Below, piece after piece: positions 59,722 through 64,000 of a DNA stretch of 64,000 bases (positions within the stretch are counted from its first letter, which is position 1; each line of letters begins with the position of its first letter). This DNA is from Ianthella basta (lineage: Eukaryota; Porifera; Demospongiae; Verongiida; Ianthellidae). Position numbers and translations under genes: made by a program. Location: assembly GCA_964019415.1 (NCBI GenBank), contig OZ025881.1, forward strand, positions 589,201 to 653,200. The letters are read 5' to 3'. The notes under the pieces were generated by a model, which worked only from the letters and a program-made list of their open reading frames with translations, did not search any database and was not told where the DNA came from.

Positions 59722-61544
59722 ATGATTGTGATTCGCTACTCCCATCTACTGCTGTTCATTGCCTTGACAAACACTGCCATAGCAATCCAGTCAGCAAGGG
59801 GAGATGCCAGTGAAGGACAGTCCAACCCTGGAGGATGTATCAGTGACTGGAGAGGACTGAAGAAGGCATACCTTGACCGTCAGTCCAGTGCTGATGTGGA
59901 GAACTCCATTTTCGACTTCTCTTCCACTGATGTCACCAGGTATGGTGTGCTAGTCATGTTCTATGATGTGGGACCACCTCCCAACACCAGCACCAGTGGA
60001 AGGAGGGAGTGCTGCCAGCGAGGAAGCAAGAACTGCATCATTCACTTCATTTGCACGTTCAGGATCTTTAAGGATATTCATCCTCCACTGTTCTATGCCA
60101 GAATGTTTCATAAATTTCATGCTAAGGCTACTGAAAGATACAGATTTATTCACTACTTTCCAGTTTATACAGTGTCCCAATTGTGTTGGTCACTACCACT
60201 CAGCAACAACAGTTGGTTATGGAAGGAGAAACAATTGTGGGACTTTTCTGATAAGGTATATCGTAATTCTTGCATGCATCAGTGGAGCATTTAGTACAAG
60301 ATGCGCTAGTTTAGCTATCACACTATATATATATGTTACGCGCAGACCTCCAACCTGCGCAAACCTACTCCTATATGCTAGCTACAGCCACATGTTGTAT
60401 GCATGTACTGTATGTGTACAAGTAACAGCACACTCTGGTTTCAGTGCATGGGCTTAGCTGCTAGCTGTACCATAGTTTGTGAAATAGTGAACATAATGTA
60501 GTCAATAGGCAGACACTATAATGGCCTTATGCATTCATGTAGATATAGTGTCCAATAAATTGTGCCCGTTCATGCAGGCACCAATTACTGCATGCAGTGA
60601 TGCTGTTTTGCTTCTTCTGTTTGTAGATCTGGTGTTGGAAGGGAGTCCCAGAGGTACCAGCTTATGTGCACAGTCTTCGTGATGTTTCTGCCCTCTCCCC
60701 CCAGTTCATCAGTCTTTCTGCTATCCCCATCTTCCTGTTTGCCACTGTGGGTCTGTTCCTGGTCCTCTACATGCACCACAGCTGGGGAGTGGTGGGCACA
60801 GTGCTGGCTCACTCACAAGTGGCAAGACACACTATGAGGTCCACCATGTTGACATCGTGGATACTGTTTCTGTGGATGATGGTGCAGTTCTACACAGATA
60901 CAAGAGAAATGAAAGATGTTGTTCAAAAGGACATACTGCTCACACTGTTCAAAGATATTTACACCCCACAGGTGACTGCCGGCTATGTTCAGTGTGGCTC
61001 CTTCCTGGCCATACTGCTCCTTGAAGCTACCTTCCTCTTTGTCTTCTTCTTCCGCAAGTCCACTGACCTTCACAACAGGAAGCAGCAGCTCTCCAAGACT
61101 GACTGTCGTCTGTGTTACTGGATCAGAGTCCTCTGTGACACACTCGGTGGTATTGGTGTGGTGGCAGCTGTACAGATGGCTTCAGTATACCTTTTCTATA
61201 TTGCATTGAATTTGACAGTATCACCAATATTTGCTATTGCGTGGGCTTTCAGCTTGGTAGCTTACATTATTGTAAGCATTGTGTATTTAGCACTGCTACT
61301 GGAGATGGTCAGCTCTTGTTGTAAAGCGTGTTCTTTTGGAAGAGTCTCCAAAGAACTGGCCTTTCTTCTGTTGGGTCTGCTCTGCATTACTGTCAATTAC
61401 TATGTATTTAGACAACTGAGGGTAGATAAACACAACAACTACAGTACTATTCGTGGTCTGTTCATCACTGGTGTCTTCAGCTGTCATCGGCCTGTACGGG
61501 TACATAGTGAAGAGGCTTGTGTATCAAAAGGAAGATGTGGATAG
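59722..61544 (+). pseudogene. Locus K: decaying seven-pass receptor-like gene, subtype 2
   Basis: Exon 1 is 59722-60255 and open (178 codons: signal peptide, GGC, ECC, KNC, LCW, NTS sequon). The last conserved ectodomain cysteine is changed to serine (PLSNNSW for PLCNNSW), and a new cysteine is present (FICTF). At the 371-bp intron's end the usual acceptor TTCTTCAG reads TTCTTCTG. The next AG (TTTGTAG, exon from 60627) would enter a frame that is open into the normal exon-2 frame, because a small indel lies just after. Exon 2 keeps HHSWGVV and six hydrophobic segments. A 2-bp deletion near 61453 then shifts the frame, destroys segment 7 and ends at 61542-61544. It could be a gene with an altered C-terminus, but a pseudogene is more likely. 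Confidence 0.7.
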
Positions 61545-61982
61545 ACAAGAGCAGGAAATCACGGCAACAACACCACTGAGTCAAAACATGAAGGCATTCC
61601 ATGAAGTGTGAAAATTGCATGACATGTACAGCTATATTGGTTGAATAGCTGTACTACGTGTGCTCTTTATATTATACTGTTCCTTAGTGTGGGTGTTTAT
61701 ACAAACCAGTAGTAGGCATTGCAGTACCACTATGCATTATAGTATATGTATATGTATACTACAAGTAGTGTATGAATGTCACATGTACATGTGTGCGAGT
61801 TCAATTAATGTTCCAAATACACTGCATGTGTTCACATGATCAAGTGCAGAGTGCATTGGGCAGTTAAACAAAAGGAATCCCTGAAATGACAACAATGCTC
61901 ACTTGGCAAAACCTTAGCTACTTAAAATTCAACCATATTTCACAGCAATTTCTAACATGCAGCTACCATAGCATGCTAACTG
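61545..61982 (+). other. 3' flank of locus K
   Basis: No gene seen. The old tail of K is readable in another frame to about 61611; then AT-rich sequence leads to the AACATGCAGCTACCATAGCA string shared with 58815. Confidence 0.5.
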
Positions 61983-62766
61983 TTAAAGGACATGATAAAA
62001 GGAAAGTATTTCAGTCTTGGCCAGTTCCATGACAATGTTGAAGTCCACATCAAGATGGCTCCTCCAGAAGCGCCGCTCCATCCCCCACACCTGGGCTGGG
62101 TAGTTTGGGGCTAGCAATGCCATGCAATATGCGGGCCACACTTCTGGCAGTGAACCGCCGATCATCGTGGATGGACAGGAGGCAGCGAATGTCCTTGCAA
62201 ACTTGCATAATCTGCTTGTTGCTGAGACTCTGAGAATGTTTGTTGCACCACTCCAGGGCTGCATGGACTGTGGTGACCTTCTCAGCCAACCTCTCAAGTT
62301 GTGCCCTTCCCCCATAACACTCGAGTGTGCATGTGTCCTGTGTGACTGTAAGCAGCTCTACCCAATCCTGTAGCTCCAAATAGCACAGGAGAGATTCTAA
62401 CAGCTCCTCCCGCACATCCATGCAGGGCCTCAACACACTTGGCAATGTTTAAAGCAAGACGGTGACCATGGCAACGTTTGCTTGGCAATGGGCCAGAATC
62501 AGGAGCACCGCTGATTGAACCATCTTCATCAAGAAGGGAACTGTGCCCTGCAACACTCTCTCTTGCTGGAATGGGTCAAAGAGTGGGGCTGCCTGCACCA
62601 CTGTCATCAGCAGTGGGCTCCTCGGTGGTACCTCCTTTGACGTCTACTTCCTGACTTCCTGCTGAGCATGGTGTGAGGTGAGGCGGTGTGAGCCTGCCAA
62701 TGAGCTGCTTTATGGTGAACCAATCCACTGTGTTACTGTAAATGTGCCGGCGCAACTCGTTCATAT
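61983..62766 (-). pseudogene. RECQL4: RECQL4-like helicase, C-terminal fragment 2
   Basis: On the minus strand, after an acceptor-like GGGTGCAG, it reads NELRRHIYSNTVDWFTIKQL and then, in pieces, CHGHRLALNIAKCVEAL, then ELLESLLCYLELQDWVELLT, and RFTARSVARILHGIASP. All fit the RECQL4 region after the helicase core. Lesions: an in-frame TGA near 62576, a 4-bp CATG insertion near 62425 that breaks VEAL/DVREE, and one extra G near 62110 that shifts the last 50 codons. The middle section present in fragment 1 (LSFSMSSVSNCLG to the linker) is missing, and the sequence joins directly at KHSQS/LSNKQIMQV. Its left boundary matches fragment 1, so both come from one duplicated unit. Confidence 0.78.
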
Positions 62767-63479
62767 CTGCACCCTACACAAACATGAGACAGTAAGGAAA
62801 ACACAAACACAGTACAGTGTGAAGAGGCTGTACTAGTGAGGTCTGACATACATGAATAGTAACCATGTAATTAATCTTGGCAACCACCGACTTCATTTCT
62901 TATATATTATTATACACAAAAGCAATCCAGGACCCGGCTAGACATCTTAAAGTACTTGCTTGGCAGCATCATTTCCACTGACAGTCAGCATGATCAGCAA
63001 TAGCATTACAACTGCACTGACAAGAGGTGTTGCATGCTAAGCAATGGACATACTGTATACCACAGGTGGTATGGTTGAGGACTCTGCATGGGACCATCAA
63101 CTTGACATAAGATGGCAGAGTCAAGCTGTGTCTGCAGTGGCATCTTACATACAATGTAGCCCAAAAGGTATGGACAATACCCTGACATCACTAATATGTG
63201 CTAGATTGGGGAAGCTAGGTCCAGCTAGGGGGAGAGCCAGCTTGCTGGGGGAGTTACTACAACTTGGTACGCTTCTCAAAATATACTCTTCAGTTGTTGC
63301 ATACTTTGTCTTTGATCTTGTATGGTTTAGCTTTCTGCTTTACCACACCCGCACACATGTTGGTGTACACACACACACATAGTTATAAGTAACAAGGAAC
63401 CAACCTGTTGCATGACTAAGGGCCTGTATACTACAGGAGCAGCTCACAAACTTATTATACAGCGAACCTCCTTAGAACA
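62767..63479 (+). other. Upstream region of gene L
   Basis: No gene seen. 63105-63150 is a third copy of a fold-back string (ACATAAGATGGCAGAG ... GCAGTGGCATCTTA) also found at 22905 and 26567 upstream of B and C. No helicase core lies upstream of the RECQL4 fragment. Confidence 0.5.
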
Positions 63480-64000
63480 ATGACTATCTACCACTCTGCT
63501 CCTTTACTTCTGCTTATCTCCCTGACAGCCATCACCATAAATACCAAGTCAGTAAAGGGAGATGCCAGTGAAGGACAGTCCAACCCTGGAGGATGTATCA
63601 GTGACTGGAGAGGACTGAAGAAGGCCTACCTTGACCATCAGTCCAGTGCTGATGTGGAGAATTCCATCTTTGATTTCTCTTCCAGTGATGCCATCAAATA
63701 CGGTGTGCTAGTCATGTTCTATGATGTGGGACCACCTCCCAACACCAGCACCAGTGGGAGAAGGGAGTGCTGCCAGCGAGAAAGCAAGGACTGCATCATT
63801 CAGTTCATTTACAGGTTCAGGATCTTCAGGAACTTTCATCCTTCACTGTTCTATGCCAGAATGTTTCATAAATTTCATACTGCCGTTGTAAAATACAACT
63901 TTTATAACTACTTTCCAGTTTACAAGGTGTCCCAATTGTGTTGGTTTCTGCCACTCTGCAACAACAGTTGGTTATGGAAGGAGAAACAATTGTGGGACTT
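63480..64000 (+). CDS. Gene L: exon 1 of a family member, cut by the window end
   Basis: Open from ATG at 63480 to the window edge without a stop (173 codons visible). Signal peptide MTIYHSAPLLLLISLTAI is followed by GGCISDW, the NTS sequon, ECCQRESKDC, a K-like variable patch (FYARMFHKFHTAVVKYNFYN) and QLCWFLPLC. All six conserved cysteines are present. The donor is expected a few codons beyond the window, after WDFSDQ-like residues. Whether an exon 2 follows is not visible. The closest relatives in the window are J and K. Confidence 0.75.
   Translation, partial: MTIYHSAPLLLLISLTAITINTKSVKGDASEGQSNPGGCISDWRGLKKAYLDHQSSADVENSIFDFSSSDAIKYGVLVMFYDVGPPPNTSTSGRRECCQRESKDCIIQFIYRFRIFRNFHPSLFYARMFHKFHTAVVKYNFYNYFPVYKVSQLCWFLPLCNNSWLWKEKQLWD

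Noticed and set aside
19101..61209. Recurrent plus-strand secondary frames (SSSASPLTSTTGSSSSPRLTVVCATGSE type) inside exon 2 and minus-strand frames (MEVSGLAEEE type)
   Set aside because: They recur only because exon 2 itself is repeated; they lie in other frames of the conserved loop region and end without conserved starts.

Overview
This window looks like nuclear DNA of a metazoan. The genes have GT-AG introns, the sequence is AT-rich with long low-complexity stretches, there is an internal CCCTAA telomere-type tract, and RECQL4-type helicase exons occur as broken fragments. A demosponge or another early-branching marine invertebrate is my best guess, but nothing here proves it. No bacterial operon, CRISPR array, rRNA or tRNA was seen.

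Layout. Positions 1 to about 18285 are one uninterrupted satellite array built from 10-bp (AAGATTTGGC-like) and 15-bp (AAGATATGACAAGGT-like) blocks. They form 25 and 35 bp units with long higher-order repeats in the first 14.6 kb. The rest, 18.3-64 kb, is a tandem cluster, all on the + strand, of one lineage-type gene family that I do not recognise. Each complete gene has two exons joined by one phase-0 intron. Exon 1 (about 167-178 codons) encodes a signal peptide and a small six-cysteine ectodomain with an NTS glycosylation sequon and a length-variable segment. Exon 2 (about 323-337 codons) encodes seven hydrophobic segments whose charge pattern fits N-out/C-in topology, plus a short charged tail. 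Labels used below: A (exon 2 only, 18.7 kb), B (23.6), C (27.1), D (30.4), F (34.1), G (37.7), E (41.8), H (49.0), I (55.1, pseudogene), J (58.2, exon-1 fragment), K (59.7, decayed), L (63.5, cut by the window end). B, F and H form subtype 1. A, C, D, E, G, I and K are subtype 2.

The cluster grew by segmental duplication. A block at about 32.5-40.8 kb (F plus G) is repeated at about 47.4-58.2 kb (H plus I). The extra length of the second block is almost all a 57-bp minisatellite, which has about 5.5 units in one copy and about 50 in the other. A and E are also paralogous including their flanks. Between J, K and L lie two antisense, frame-disrupted fragments of the RECQL4 C-terminal region. 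Relics of further family members, transposon-like insertions, fold-back palindromes and a telomeric repeat scar record repeated breakage and repair.

How it may work: the intact genes (B, C, D, E, F, G, H) would make cell-surface seven-pass proteins with one variable extracellular patch on a shared membrane scaffold. Clustering, birth and death, patchy homogenisation and shared upstream boxes resemble chemoreceptor or recognition-receptor clusters. The function is inferred, not shown.
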